This document shows positions 43,520-52,493 of a stretch of 64,000 bases of DNA, in pieces. Made by a program: the position numbers and the translations under genes. This DNA comes from Moorella humiferrea (GTDB lineage Bacteria; Bacillota; DSM-521; Neomoorellales; Neomoorellaceae), in assembly GCF_039233145.1 (NCBI RefSeq), contig NZ_CP136419.1, positions 2,516,001 through 2,580,000 on the forward strand, in the 5' to 3' direction. Every line of letters starts with the position of its first letter. The stretch's first letter is position 1. The notes beneath the pieces are model-generated. The model was not told where the DNA came from. It saw only the letters and a program-made list of their open reading frames with translations, and searched no databases.

Positions 43520-44022
43520 TGCAGTCGTTCCACCTCGGCCAGGGCTTCCCGGGCCAGGCGTTCCTGATCGTCAGGGGTCAGGGTGCGCCCCAGCACCTTC
43601 CCCGCCGCCAGCACCGCTAGAGTAGCCGCCTCGCTGCGGATGGCGGCCAGGGCCTTGCTCTTTTCGCCTTCGATTTCGGCCCGGGCCTGTTCCAGAGCCC
43701 GGCCGGCCTCTTCTTTGGCCCTGGCTACAATTTCCGCCCGCGTTTCCTCGGCCATCTTGTTGGCCCGCTCGAGGATCTCCTGGGCCTCCCGACGGGCGTT
43801 GTGGAGCTGCTGTTCATACGCGGTGAGCATCTCCTCCGCCTTTTGTTTGGCCGCAGCCGCTTCCTTCAAGTCGCCTTCGATTTTGGCTTCGCGGTCGGCC
43901 AGGATCTTGCCCAGGGGTTTATAGAGGAGGATATAGAGAACCCCCATAACTACCAGGAGGTTGACGACCTGGAATAAAAATGTCCAACCGTTGAAATTAA
44001 GAGCCTGAAAGATGCCCTGCAC
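43516..44022 (-). CDS. atpF: ATP synthase Fo b subunit
   Basis: 168 residues. One N-terminal membrane helix (WTFLFQVVNLLVVMGVLYILLYKPL) and a long charged coiled-coil helix that forms the outer stalk. Standard length. It overlaps atpH. Confidence 0.95.
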   Translation of the reverse strand: MQGIFQALNFNGWTFLFQVVNLLVVMGVLYILLYKPLGKILADREAKIEGDLKEAAAAKQKAEEMLTAYEQQLHNARREAQEILERANKMAEETRAEIVARAKEEAGRALEQARAEIEGEKSKALAAIRSEAATLAVLAAGKVLGRTLTPDDQERLAREALAEVERLQ

Positions 44023-44059
44023 GTGGCCACCCTCCTTTCGCTGTGCCGATAAACGGCGG

Positions 44060-44092
44060 GGCGGAATAAGGCGTTCGCGCGCCTTACCCGCC
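44060..44092 (-). promoter_or_regulatory. Stem-loop between atpE and atpF
   Basis: GGCGG+TAAGGCG (44060-44073) pairs with CGCCTTA+CCGCC (44080-44092) with a small bulge. It directly follows atpE and has no T-run, so it more likely protects the atpE message end (c subunits are needed in excess) than stops transcription. Confidence 0.5.
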
Positions 44093-44104
44093 CTGCGCTA
44101 TATT

Positions 44105-44329
44105 TTACAGCTTGGTCCACATGAGGATGGCAATAACGAAGGAAAAGAGGGTCAGGGCTTCCATGAAGGCCAGGGCCAAAAGCAGCGTGGTGCGGATGTT
44201 GCCGCTGGCTTCGGGCTGGCGCGCGATACCTTCCATGGCTCCCCGGGAGGCATAACCCTGTCCCAGGGCCGAACCCAGGGCCGCCAGGCCGATGGCCAGT
44301 CCTACGCCGATGAAACCTAATGCCGTCAT
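44105..44329 (-). CDS. atpE: ATP synthase Fo c subunit
   Basis: 74 residues, two membrane helices joined by the RQPE polar loop ([10 protein letters not shown]). The ion-binding carboxylate is the Glu in [15 protein letters not shown] Gln occurs in helix 1 (GSALGQGYA), but the E-S/T pair and Tyr that complete sodium sites are absent (E is followed by A-L-T-L-F), so proton coupling is the better reading. No long insert is seen. Confidence 0.96.
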   Translation of the reverse strand: MTALGFIGVGLAIGLAALGSALGQGYASRGAMEGIARQPEASGNIRTTLLLALAFMEALTLFSFVIAILMWTKL

Positions 44330-44417
44330 TTTCGATCAATTCCTCCTTTTAAGTATGGCTTCCTCTTCATTCAGGCCGACCGTCACCGCCGGCCGCCTTT
44401 TTATTCTTTAAGCACCA

Positions 44418-45101
44418 TTAGTGCCCGTGGACAAAGCTAGCTATATAGGTTACTGTGAGCAGGGTAAAAACAAAGGCCTGAATCAAGCCCATAAGGACGC
44501 CCAGGATCATAATGGGCGTCGGCAGCAAAAAGGGAAGCATAATAAAGAGGATGGTAACCACCATCTCTTCCCCGAACATGTTGCCGAAGAGACGCAGGGA
44601 CAGGGAAACGGGTTTGACCAGTTCTTCGAGTACGTTCAGGGGAAAGAGAAAGGGCACCGGCTGAAAGAAGTGTTTGATGTAGCCGATCAGGCCTTTTTTA
44701 CGGATGCCTATCAGCTGGACTATGATGATGGTGGTGACGGCAAAGGCCGCCGTGGTGGAAAGGTCCATGGTCGGGGGTTTCATCCCGGGGATGAACCAGG
44801 AAAGGTTGAGGCTTAAAATAAAGATAAAGAGGGTAGCCGCCAGGGGCAAGTAACGACGGCCTTCCTTACCCATGGCCTCCTCCAAAAGGCCGTATAAAAA
44901 TTCCAGAAGCATCTCGAAAAGGTGTTGGACACCCCGGGGGATAAAGGTCAATTTCCTGGTCGCCAGAAAAACCCCCAACAACAGGACGGCCATGATGATC
45001 CACGTATTAACCACCGTGGAATAGACCGGTATCGGCCCCAGGTAAAAAACTTCATGGGGCCGCACGTGGGCCATTATTTCCCCTAAGGCCCGCAGTCCCA
45101 T
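44418..45101 (-). CDS. atpB: ATP synthase Fo a subunit
   Basis: 227 residues, about five membrane helices. The essential Arg is in LVKPVSLSLRLFGNMFGEEMV, and the C-terminus FVFTLLTVTYIASFVHGH is typical. Forms the ion channel next to the c ring. The start touches the stop of the preceding atpI gene. An 88-base gap with a small GGCCG hairpin leads to atpE. Confidence 0.96.
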   Translation of the reverse strand: MGLRALGEIMAHVRPHEVFYLGPIPVYSTVVNTWIIMAVLLLGVFLATRKLTFIPRGVQHLFEMLLEFLYGLLEEAMGKEGRRYLPLAATLFIFILSLNLSWFIPGMKPPTMDLSTTAAFAVTTIIIVQLIGIRKKGLIGYIKHFFQPVPFLFPLNVLEELVKPVSLSLRLFGNMFGEEMVVTILFIMLPFLLPTPIMILGVLMGLIQAFVFTLLTVTYIASFVHGH

Positions 45102-45475
45102 TACTTCATCCCTCCTTTCCGGCAGATGATGAGCACGGCCTCGCCCATATAGACCAGGACCTCAAGGATCAGTCCCGTCAACACCCCAAAAAGAAAGGCG
45201 ATCCCCCCCGCCGCGGCCGCCCCGAGAACGGCTACGGCAAGCAGAGAGCGGGCGAGGGCGCGGCCGAAGAAACGATTAAAGGCCTTACCCGGCGGCAGGT
45301 TGTCCAGATTTTCTACGGCGGCCGCCTGCCAGCGCAGGAGCAACAGGGAGACTGGCAAAGCCATCCCTACGCCGGCGGCATAGGCATAATATCCGCCGCC
45401 CACCCCTGCCACCGCCGCCACGGCGGCCAGCATTAGCATGCCCTTTTCAATCCGGGTCAATCTTATCCTGCCCAT
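45101..45475 (-). CDS. atpI: ATP synthase subunit I (AtpI)
   Basis: 124 residues with four membrane helices and the pattern RWQAAAVENLDNLPPGKAFNRFFGRALARSLLAVAVL of the ATP_synt_I family. AtpI assists assembly of the c ring in many bacteria. It overlaps the upstream gene by 29 bases and is followed at once by atpB. Confidence 0.85.
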   Translation of the reverse strand: MGRIRLTRIEKGMLMLAAVAAVAGVGGGYYAYAAGVGMALPVSLLLLRWQAAAVENLDNLPPGKAFNRFFGRALARSLLAVAVLGAAAAGGIAFLFGVLTGLILEVLVYMGEAVLIICRKGGMK

Positions 45476-45716
45476 GGTTTTTTTGCGGCGGCTCTTTTTC
45501 TAAAATCCACAGCTCGCTTAAAATAGAGCGAAAACCGACACCTACGCCTCCAAGCACGCCCACCACCAGAAAGAGGGGCGACGTGCCCAGGCGCCTGTCC
45601 AGCCACATCCCGCCGTAAAGGCCTAAAAGGATGGCAGCCGTCATGGTGACCCCGAAGGAAAAGGCCAGATTGGCGAAGCGTGCGTAGTCCCAGTATTGAC
45701 GTTTTTTGTCGGTCAT
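45447..45716 (-). CDS. atpZ: AtpZ/AtpI-type small membrane protein
   Basis: 89 residues with two membrane helices: YWDYARFANLAFSFGVTMTAAILLGLYGGMWLD and SPLFLVVGVLGGVGVGFRSILSELW, the double-helix pattern of AtpZ (putative F0F1-ATPase subunit, Mg/Ca channel related). First gene of the atp operon. I could not place its promoter clearly in 45717-45814. Confidence 0.82.
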   Translation of the reverse strand: MTDKKRQYWDYARFANLAFSFGVTMTAAILLGLYGGMWLDRRLGTSPLFLVVGVLGGVGVGFRSILSELWILEKEPPQKNHGQDKIDPD

Positions 45717-45814
45717 TTGATGTTAAAATGCGCCCGCAGGATAAATTTATACCCGGTACCGTAAAATGTATTCTCTTTTCACAAGAGAAATCCTGCCTTA
45801 TAAATGTTTATTTT

Positions 45815-46972
45815 TTATACCGGTGCAAAATCCTGGGGTCTTGCTACGGAAAGGCCGAAATAGTGGCGCAGGGCGCCGCGGATGCGCCGGGAGGCCTGTC
45901 CGTCACCGTAAGGGTTTACGGCGTGGGCCATGCGCTGGTATGCCCGGTGGTCCGTCAGAAGCTCTTCGGCCGCCGCAAGGATGGCATGGTAGGAGGTGCC
46001 CACCAGGCGTACCGTCCCGGCGGCGACGGCTTCCGGGCGCTCGGTGACCTCCCGCAAAACCAGCACGGGCTTGCCCAAGGCCGGGGCCTCTTCTTGCAGG
46101 CCGCCGGAATCCGTCAGCACCAGGTAAGAACGGGCCATAAGGTTGACGAAGGGCTCGTAGTCCAGGGGGTCGATTAAGTAGATACGCTCTTGTTCCCCCA
46201 GAATCTCCCCAGCTAGTTCGCGGACGCGGGGGTTGTAGTGGACGGGAAAGACGACGGCGATGTCATTATGGCGTCGCACCAGTTCTGCCAGGGCGGTGAA
46301 TATTTCTCGCATAGGTTCGCCCCAGTTTTCCCGGCGGTGGGCGGTGACCAGGACGAGGCGCAGCCGTGTCATATCCAATTCCTTCAGGCGGGGATCGGTG
46401 AAGGTATATTCAGGTCGCACGGTGGCTTTCAGGGCGTCGATTACGGTATTGCCGGTAACGTAAATGCGTTCGGCGGCCACGCCCTCCCGCAAAAGGTTGT
46501 CCCGGGCGGTGGCCGTAGGGGCGAAGTGGATGTCAGCCAGCACCCCGGCCAGGCGGCGGTTCATTTCTTCCGGAAAGGGGGCGTAGCGGTCGCCGGTCCT
46601 TAAGCCCGCTTCCACGTGGCCGACGGGAACCTGCCGGTAAAAGGCGGCCAGGGCCGCCACAAAGGTGGTGGTGGTGTCGCCGTGGACCAGGACGATGTCC
46701 GGCCGGGATTCTTCTAAAACCCCGGCCAACCCGTTTAACGCTCTCGTAGTTATTTCTTCCAAGGACTGACGGGGACGCATGATGTCCAGGTCGTAGGCCG
46801 GCCGGATCCGGAACAGGCGCAGGACCTGATCCAGCATCTCGCGGTGCTGGGCCGTGACCGCCACCTGGCAGGAGAATTCTTCAGGAAAGCGATTCAGCTC
46901 TTTTACCACCGGCGCCATTTTGATGGCCTCGGGCCGGGTGCCAAAGACAGTTAAAACCTTTACAGGCGGCAT
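45815..46972 (-). CDS. wecB: UDP-N-acetylglucosamine 2-epimerase (non-hydrolysing)
   Basis: 385 residues. Turns UDP-GlcNAc into UDP-ManNAc, the donor for TagA. Motifs: VFGTRPEAIKMAPVVKEL at the N-terminus, VHGDTTTTFVAALAAFYRQVPVGHVEAGLRTGD, and LTDSGGLQEEAPALGKPVLVLREVTERPEAV. Complete length. The placement before the atp operon is as in Bacillus mnaA. It likely feeds the secondary wall polymer on which SLH proteins are anchored. Confidence 0.95.
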   Translation of the reverse strand: MPPVKVLTVFGTRPEAIKMAPVVKELNRFPEEFSCQVAVTAQHREMLDQVLRLFRIRPAYDLDIMRPRQSLEEITTRALNGLAGVLEESRPDIVLVHGDTTTTFVAALAAFYRQVPVGHVEAGLRTGDRYAPFPEEMNRRLAGVLADIHFAPTATARDNLLREGVAAERIYVTGNTVIDALKATVRPEYTFTDPRLKELDMTRLRLVLVTAHRRENWGEPMREIFTALAELVRRHNDIAVVFPVHYNPRVRELAGEILGEQERIYLIDPLDYEPFVNLMARSYLVLTDSGGLQEEAPALGKPVLVLREVTERPEAVAAGTVRLVGTSYHAILAAAEELLTDHRAYQRMAHAVNPYGDGQASRRIRGALRHYFGLSVARPQDFAPV

Positions 46973-46991
46973 GGATCTTCCTCCGGGGTCT

Positions 46992-47306
46992 TTAACAGTC
47001 TTTAAGGTATTTTTTAGCGCGAAGCTTGTTGATATGTTCTGCCAGGGCCTGCTGGATGTCGACGCCGTACTGGTCTTCCAGGACGAACATGAGGGAAACC
47101 GCCGTCTGGGCCACGTCCAGCAGCTCCCGGGTAATGGCCGCCAGAACGGCCTTCTGGTCCATCATGACCTCTTCCCCGCTCAAGCCCCGGAGCTTACCGA
47201 TGGCCTGGGCCAGTTCCCCGGCTTCTTCCATGAGCTTTAAGGCGGTAGATTCCATGGTGGGCGTCAAATTGTCCAGTTTGGGCAAGGCGATGATCTTTTG
47301 CTGCAA
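46992..47306 (-). CDS. MazG-like nucleotide pyrophosphohydrolase
   Basis: 104 residues. The motif KLMEEAGELAQAI, with further acids in ITRELLDVAQTAVSL, is the EExxE...ExxD magnesium site of the MazG / all-alpha NTP pyrophosphohydrolase fold. The substrate is uncertain; such single-domain proteins may clear damaged nucleotides. It lies 19 bases before wecB on the same strand. Confidence 0.8.
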   Translation of the reverse strand: MQQKIIALPKLDNLTPTMESTALKLMEEAGELAQAIGKLRGLSGEEVMMDQKAVLAAITRELLDVAQTAVSLMFVLEDQYGVDIQQALAEHINKLRAKKYLKDC

Positions 47307-47338
47307 AATTTTCCCCTCCCCGCCGTCTACGCGGAGGT

Positions 47339-47752
47339 TTATTTTTTACAAGGAAGGTGGACTATCTCCACCCCGGCCTCCCGCAGCCAGTCGCGGGCGA
47401 CGGCATAGGGCCGGGCATAAACGACCCTCTTGATGCCGGCCTGGATGATGATCAAGGCGCACCTCTCGCAGGGATAATCGGTAACGTACAGGGTGGCCCC
47501 GGCTCGCTCTTCCGGCGAGCATTCCAGCAGGGCGTTTACTTCCGCGTGGATGGTCCGCTGGCAGTGTTCCCCTTCCAGGAGACAGCCGGCGTCCAGACAG
47601 TGGGGCAAGCCGTGGGGCGCGCCGTTGTAGCCCGTGCCTTTGATGCGCCTGTCCTTGACCACCACGGCGCCTACGGCGCGGCGGTTGCAGGTGCTGCGGC
47701 CAGCCACCTGGAAGGCGATGTCCATAAAGTATTCGTCCCAGCTTTTACGCAT
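47339..47752 (-). CDS. comEB: dCMP deaminase family protein (ComEB-like)
   Basis: 137 residues. Zinc site: HAEVNALLECSPEERAGATLYVTDYPCERCALIIIQAGIKRVVY, with H-A-E and P-C-x2-C. The N-terminal block DEYFMDIAFQVAGRSTCNRRAVGAVVVKDRRIKGTGYNGAPHGLPHC matches dCMP deaminases. The enzyme turns dCMP into dUMP for thymidylate synthesis. Confidence 0.92.
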   Translation of the reverse strand: MRKSWDEYFMDIAFQVAGRSTCNRRAVGAVVVKDRRIKGTGYNGAPHGLPHCLDAGCLLEGEHCQRTIHAEVNALLECSPEERAGATLYVTDYPCERCALIIIQAGIKRVVYARPYAVARDWLREAGVEIVHLPCKK

Positions 47753-47792
47753 GGTCTTCCCCCGGGAGGCGCGGTTAAACGGCTAAAATATT

Positions 47793-47809
47793 GGCGGGTC
47801 ATACCCGCC
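47793..47809 (-). terminator. Hairpin after glyA
   Basis: On the minus strand GGCGGGT pairs with ACCCGCC (47809-47803 with 47799-47793) and is followed by AATATTTTAG. It lies between the glyA stop and the comEB start; the T-run is interrupted. Confidence 0.5.
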
Positions 47810-47892
47810 AGAAATATGGACTGTACCGCGCGTATCCCGCGCCTATTTTAGCATAATTTTTACCGCCCTACTAGCTTTTTTAAGCGGCATCT

Positions 47893-49143
47893 TTAAGGGA
47901 GTTCGGGGTAAAGGGGATAGGTCCGGCAGAGCTCGGCGACGATGCCCCGAGCCGTCGCAAGTTTTTGTTCGTCGGCGCCGTAGGAAAGGGCGAGATCTAT
48001 GGCCCGGGCCACCTCCCGCATGGCGTCGTTGTCCATACCCCTGGTAGTCAGGGCGGCCGTACCCAGGCGGATGCCGCTGGTCACGCTGGGCTTCTCCGGA
48101 TCGAAGGGGATGGCGTTTTTGTTGACGGTAATCTGGACCCGGGCGAGCAGGTCTTCGGCCGCCCGACCGGTAAGGCCTTTATTGCGCAGGTCGACGAGGA
48201 TCAGATGGTTGTCGGTGCCGCCCGACACCAGGTTAAATCCGTAACCCAACAAGGCTTCGGCCAAAGCGCGGGCGTTGGCCACGATCCGTTCCTGATAGCG
48301 CTTGAATTCCGGCTGCATAGCCTCTTTCAAGGCCACGGCCTTGGCGGCAATGACGTGCATCAGGGGGCCGCCCTGGATGCCGGGAAAGACGGCCTTGTCG
48401 ATTTCTTTGGCGTATTCCCGGGTAGTGAAAATAATGCCTCCCCTGGGGCCGCGCATGGTTTTGTGGGTGGTCGTCGTAACAAAATGGGCGTAAGGTATGG
48501 GGCTGGGATGGATGCCGGCGGCCACCAGTCCGGCGATGTGGGCCATGTCCACCATGAGGAGGGCGCCGACCTCATCGGCTATTTCCCTGAAGCGGGCAAA
48601 ATCGATGACCCGCGGGTAGGCGCTGGCGCCGGCGACAATAAGCCTGGGCTTTACTTCCCGGGCGATTCTTAATACTTCATCGTAATCTATCCGCCCCGTA
48701 TCGGGATTGACGCCGTAAAAGGAGAAATTATAGTAGCGGCCGGATATGCTTACCGGGCTGCCGTGGGTGAGATGGCCGCCGTGGGCCAGGTTCATCCCCA
48801 AGGCCCTATCGCCCGGTTTGAGGACGGCGAGGTAGACGGCCGTGTTGGCCTGGCTGCCGGAATGGGGCTGGACGTTGGCATGTTCGGCGCCGAAGAGGAC
48901 CTTGGCCCGCTCCCGGGCCAGCTCTTCCACCACGTCCACCCACTCACAGCCGCCGTAGTAACGGTGGCCCGGGTAGCCCTCGGCGTACTTGTTGGTCAGG
49001 ACCGAAGCATAGGCTTCCATGACCGCCGGACTGACAAAATTTTCCGAAGCAATGAGTTCTAAATGGGTGCGCTGGCGCTGCAACTCGCCCTTTATGGCCT
49101 CCACTATTTCAGGATCCACCTGGGCTACGACCTCTAGGTTCAT
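47893..49143 (-). CDS. glyA: Serine hydroxymethyltransferase
   Basis: 416 residues. PLP enzyme linking serine, glycine and one-carbon folate pools, important for acetogenic carbon metabolism. Motifs: [41 protein letters not shown], the substrate pocket [16 protein letters not shown], and the PLP Lys in [16 protein letters not shown]. Standard length and start. Confidence 0.97.
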   Translation of the reverse strand: MNLEVVAQVDPEIVEAIKGELQRQRTHLELIASENFVSPAVMEAYASVLTNKYAEGYPGHRYYGGCEWVDVVEELARERAKVLFGAEHANVQPHSGSQANTAVYLAVLKPGDRALGMNLAHGGHLTHGSPVSISGRYYNFSFYGVNPDTGRIDYDEVLRIAREVKPRLIVAGASAYPRVIDFARFREIADEVGALLMVDMAHIAGLVAAGIHPSPIPYAHFVTTTTHKTMRGPRGGIIFTTREYAKEIDKAVFPGIQGGPLMHVIAAKAVALKEAMQPEFKRYQERIVANARALAEALLGYGFNLVSGGTDNHLILVDLRNKGLTGRAAEDLLARVQITVNKNAIPFDPEKPSVTSGIRLGTAALTTRGMDNDAMREVARAIDLALSYGADEQKLATARGIVAELCRTYPLYPELP

Positions 49144-49202
49144 AAAAATACCTCCTGTTCTTGGCTCGAGAGCTTTCTCCGGCCGCCGTTCTAATATGGT
49201 CC

Positions 49203-49751
49203 CTACAGCCTGTATACGGCACGTTCTCCGCCGATCAAAGGCGGCCGCGTCCGCGCCGCCGTAACAATGGCGTCGCCGACGTATTTGACCTGGAGGCGCA
49301 CGGGAACGACCACCGGCTGCAGGTGCATGCCGATCAGGGTGGCGCCGATGTCCAGGCCGGCATGGGCCTTAATTCCGGTGACGACCACCGGACGGTGCAT
49401 GGCCGCGAAGGCCGCCGTGGCCAGAGAACCGCCGGCTTTTGGCACCGGTACCACGGTTACCACCGGGAGGTTATACAGACGTGCGGCGCCGGCCTCGATA
49501 ACCAGGGCCCGGTTTAAATGCTCACAGCACTGGGCCGCCACATATACCTGGGCCGCTGCAGCAGCTTCAAGGAGGCCCGCCACGACGGCCCGGCCAACCT
49601 CCAGGGAAGAGGCCGTTCCTATCTGTCGCCCGGCGATCTCGCTGGTGCTGCAGCCCACCACCAGTATCTGGCATGGTTTTAAGGCGGCAACGGTAATGAG
49701 TTCCGTGGCGGCCGCTTTAACGGCGGCGGTAATGGCGTTTAAATCGGCCAT
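49203..49751 (-). CDS. ywlG: DUF436 / TIGR01440 family protein (YwlG-like)
   Basis: 182 residues. Contains [47 protein letters not shown] and [22 protein letters not shown], the conserved blocks of the family. Bacillus ywlG also sits beside ywlF (rpiB) and glyA. The function is not established. Confidence 0.9.
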   Translation of the reverse strand: MADLNAITAAVKAAATELITVAALKPCQILVVGCSTSEIAGRQIGTASSLEVGRAVVAGLLEAAAAAQVYVAAQCCEHLNRALVIEAGAARLYNLPVVTVVPVPKAGGSLATAAFAAMHRPVVVTGIKAHAGLDIGATLIGMHLQPVVVPVRLQVKYVGDAIVTAARTRPPLIGGERAVYRL

Positions 49752-49752
49752 T

Positions 49753-50229
49753 TTACCCTTCCTTTCCGCCCTGTCCTTTGCGGCACGAATAGACGTCTTC
49801 TATGGCGCTGATCTTGGCCACCCGGCGGGCGTGACGGCCGCCGCTGAATTCTGCATCCAGCCACGTGGCGACGATTTCCAGGGCCAGACCAGGGCCGACG
49901 ACGCGCCCGCCTAGGGTCAGGATATTGGCGTCGTTATGCTCCCGCGCCGCGCGGGCCGAAAAAGTATCGTGGCAGAGGGCGGCACGGATGCCCGGAACTT
50001 TGTTGGCCGCGATGCAGACGCCGATTCCCGTGCCACAGCAGAGAATGCCCCGATCGTATTCACCCCTGGCCACGGCTTCCGCCACCGCCCGGGCGTAGTC
50101 GGGATAGTCTACGGCCCCGGCGTCGTAGGTGCCGAAATCATGATTAATAATACCCCGGCTATCGAGATATTCTTTAATCGCCTGCTTGAGATGAAAACCG
50201 CCGTGGTCGCTGCCCAGGGCTATGCGCAA
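49753..50229 (-). CDS. rpiB: Ribose 5-phosphate isomerase B
   Basis: 158 residues, starting TTG at 50229 behind GGAGGTG. IALGSDHGGFHLKQAIKEYL and GILCCGTGIGVCIAANKVPGIRAALCHDTFSARAAREHNDANIL carry the active-site Asp, Cys and His residues of RpiB. Interconverts ribose 5-phosphate and ribulose 5-phosphate. Confidence 0.95.
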   Translation of the reverse strand: MRIALGSDHGGFHLKQAIKEYLDSRGIINHDFGTYDAGAVDYPDYARAVAEAVARGEYDRGILCCGTGIGVCIAANKVPGIRAALCHDTFSARAAREHNDANILTLGGRVVGPGLALEIVATWLDAEFSGGRHARRVAKISAIEDVYSCRKGQGGKEG

Positions 50230-50299
50230 TTGGACTTCACCTCCTGCGGCATATATTAAGTACTATTTAATCAATTCGCCATATAAATGCAAATTCCTC

Positions 50300-50788
50300 C
50301 TACGCAGACGTCCCTTTTTGATCCCGCACAAATTTCTCCAAGGCCTGTCCGACGAGTTCGGCGAGGACAGAAGCCGTGGCCCGGTATACTTCAAGGGGGC
50401 CCCCGATAGGATCAGGAATATCATAGTCCTCCCCGTTTTTGCCCCCTTCCAGGCGGACGTACTCCTTCAAAGTATAGGTTTTATCCCGGGCGGCGGGGTA
50501 AAGGTACAGGAGGAGTTCTTTGTGGGCCCTGGTCATAGTTAAAATCAGTTCGGCATCTTCTATCATTTCTTCCGTAACCCGGCGGGCGCGGTGGTCCCCC
50601 AGTTCGATGCCCATTTCCGCAACGGCCTGGACGGCTTCCGCCGTCGCCGGGTCGCCTTCCCGGGCCGCCAGGCCGGCCGAAGCAATGGAGATGTTGAAAC
50701 CCCGCTCCTCGTTCAGGCGGCGGGCAATGGCCGCCGCCATGCTGCTACGGCAGGTGTTGCCGGTACAGATAAAGAGAATGCCCGGCAT
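50300..50788 (-). CDS. ywlE: Low-molecular-weight phosphatase, probable protein-arginine phosphatase (YwlE type)
   Basis: 162 residues. P-loop ILFICTGNTCRSSMAAAIARR; the Thr in CTGNTCRS (where tyrosine phosphatases have I/L) is the residue that gives Bacillus YwlE arginine-phosphate specificity. The general acid lies in DIPDPIGGPLEVYRA. The neighbours rpiB, ywlG, mntP and ywlC match the Bacillus yw operon. Arginine-phosphatase function is inferred from the signature and order. Confidence 0.88.
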   Translation of the reverse strand: MPGILFICTGNTCRSSMAAAIARRLNEERGFNISIASAGLAAREGDPATAEAVQAVAEMGIELGDHRARRVTEEMIEDAELILTMTRAHKELLLYLYPAARDKTYTLKEYVRLEGGKNGEDYDIPDPIGGPLEVYRATASVLAELVGQALEKFVRDQKGTSA

Positions 50789-50793
50789 CAGCC

Positions 50794-51377
50794 CTACACC
50801 CCCAACAACATTTTTAAACCGATGCCGACGAGGATCAGGCCGCCGGCGATTTCGGCACGGCCGCCGAGATAGGCGCCCAGGCGCCGCCCCGTCAAGAGCC
50901 CCAGGGCCGTCATAACCCCGGCAATAATGCCCATGGTCAGCACCGTCAGGGGAATATTGACGCTGATGGCGCCGAGGCCGAACCCGACGCTTAGGGCGTC
51001 CATACTGACGCTCCCGGCCATAAAGAGCATTGCCGCCAGACCTCCAAGTATCCCCCTGCGTCCCGGTACTGCTTTAAGCATCTGCCCGGCCAGTCCGCCC
51101 TCGCCCGGGGAGGCCGCCGCTTCCCAGAGCATCATGCCCCCCATTCCCGCCAGAATCATGGCGCCGACGACGGCCGCCAGTTTTCCCAGAAGCCGCCCCA
51201 GCAACAGGCCTAAATACAGGCCGGTCAGGGGCATTATAATGTGAAAAATTCCTACCGTGCCGGCAAACAGCAGCGCCTGGCGCCCGCGCAGGCCGCCCAG
51301 GGCCAAACCCGTGGCCAGGGAAAAGGCGTCGGTGCCCAGGGCCATGGCCACCAGGATGAGACCTACAGGTTCCATAG
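50794..51377 (-). CDS. mntP: Manganese efflux pump MntP
   Basis: 193 residues, six membrane helices. The paired motifs ILVAMALGTDAFSLATGLALG and LFMAGSVSMDALSVGFGLGA, each with a conserved Asp in the membrane, are MntP signatures. I chose the ATG at 51377 (GGAGG seven bases upstream); the open frame extends eight codons further. Same location as Bacillus ywlD. Confidence 0.9.
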
Positions 51378-51391
51378 GATTACCTCCGGCT

Positions 51392-52462
51392 TTAAGCATG
51401 GATAATGCGGTTGGCCGCCGACTTGCGCAGGCGGTTCATTATGGCCAGGCCCAAACCTTCTTCGGCAATGGCTTCAGCCAGGATGATGTCGGCCTGATGG
51501 CGGTCGCAGTTGCGCAGGGCGGCAAAGAGGTTGGCGGCGATGGTGGCCGGCCGGGAGCGGCTGCCCAGGATTTCCAGGTGGTCCGGCCGGGGTTCCTGCT
51601 CGTAGGCCGGAGCCGTTTCCTGGGTGGCCAGGACGGCCACCCGGTACCCGAGGCGCTGCCAGTCGGCCACTAAAGCCCGAATTTTGGCCGTGACCCGTTC
51701 TATCTCACCGGTGACGACGAAAACCTCTCCCCGGGGGGCGTAATGTTTATATTTCATCCCCGGGGCCCGCGGCTGTTCCGCCTGCTCACCCAGGGCTGCC
51801 GGGTCAATGGCCACTTCACCCAGAACCGAGGCAAGTTCCTCATAAGTAACGCCTCCGGGCCGCAGTATCGTTGGCACCGGAGCAGTCAGATCCAGAACCG
51901 TAGATTCCACGCCTACGGTGGCCGGGCCGCCGTCGACGACGGCATCAATCTTGCCCCGCAGGTCTTTAAGGACGTGAAGCCCCGTGGTCGGGCTGGGCCG
52001 GCCGGAAATATTGGCACTGGGCGCGGCTATGGGCAGGCGGGCGGCACGGATGAGGGCCTGGGCTACCGGATGGGCCGGCATGCGGATACCGACCGTATCC
52101 AGTCCGGCGGTAACGACGTCCGGAATAACCTCACTGCGCGGCAGCACCAGGGTAAGGGGCCCGGGCCAGAAACGCTGCATGAGCAGCGTCGCCCGCGGCG
52201 GCAGGTAAGCCACCAGATCTTGAACGTCCCGGAAGCTGGCGATGTGGACGATCAACGGATTGTCGCTCGGCCTTCCCTTGGCGCGAAATATGCGGCGCAC
52301 GGCCCTGGCGTCCAGGGCGTTGGCCCCCAGGCCGTAGACCGTTTCCGTGGGAAAGGCCACCACGCCGCCGCGGTTTAATATCCGCGCCGCCAGGCGAATT
52401 TTATGCAGTTCCGGTACCCGGGGATCGATTTTCAAGTATTTTGTCCGCTTACCTGCTACCAC
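51392..52462 (-). CDS. tsaC: Threonylcarbamoyl-AMP synthase (Sua5/YwlC type)
   Basis: 356 residues. Makes threonylcarbamoyl-AMP for the t6A37 tRNA modification. The YrdC domain begins GGVVAFPTETVYGLGANALDARAVRRIFRAKGRPSDNPLIVHI; the second part with YKHYAPRGEVFVVTG is the Sua5 domain. I place the start at GTG 52462, with AGAGGTGA six bases before it, because the longer open frame overlaps the prmC gene. Cotranscribed with prmC. Confidence 0.92.
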   Translation of the reverse strand: MVAGKRTKYLKIDPRVPELHKIRLAARILNRGGVVAFPTETVYGLGANALDARAVRRIFRAKGRPSDNPLIVHIASFRDVQDLVAYLPPRATLLMQRFWPGPLTLVLPRSEVIPDVVTAGLDTVGIRMPAHPVAQALIRAARLPIAAPSANISGRPSPTTGLHVLKDLRGKIDAVVDGGPATVGVESTVLDLTAPVPTILRPGGVTYEELASVLGEVAIDPAALGEQAEQPRAPGMKYKHYAPRGEVFVVTGEIERVTAKIRALVADWQRLGYRVAVLATQETAPAYEQEPRPDHLEILGSRSRPATIAANLFAALRNCDRHQADIILAEAIAEEGLGLAIMNRLRKSAANRIIHA

Positions 52463-52493
52463 CCATTTCACCTCTATGTGCAAATGGCATTTA

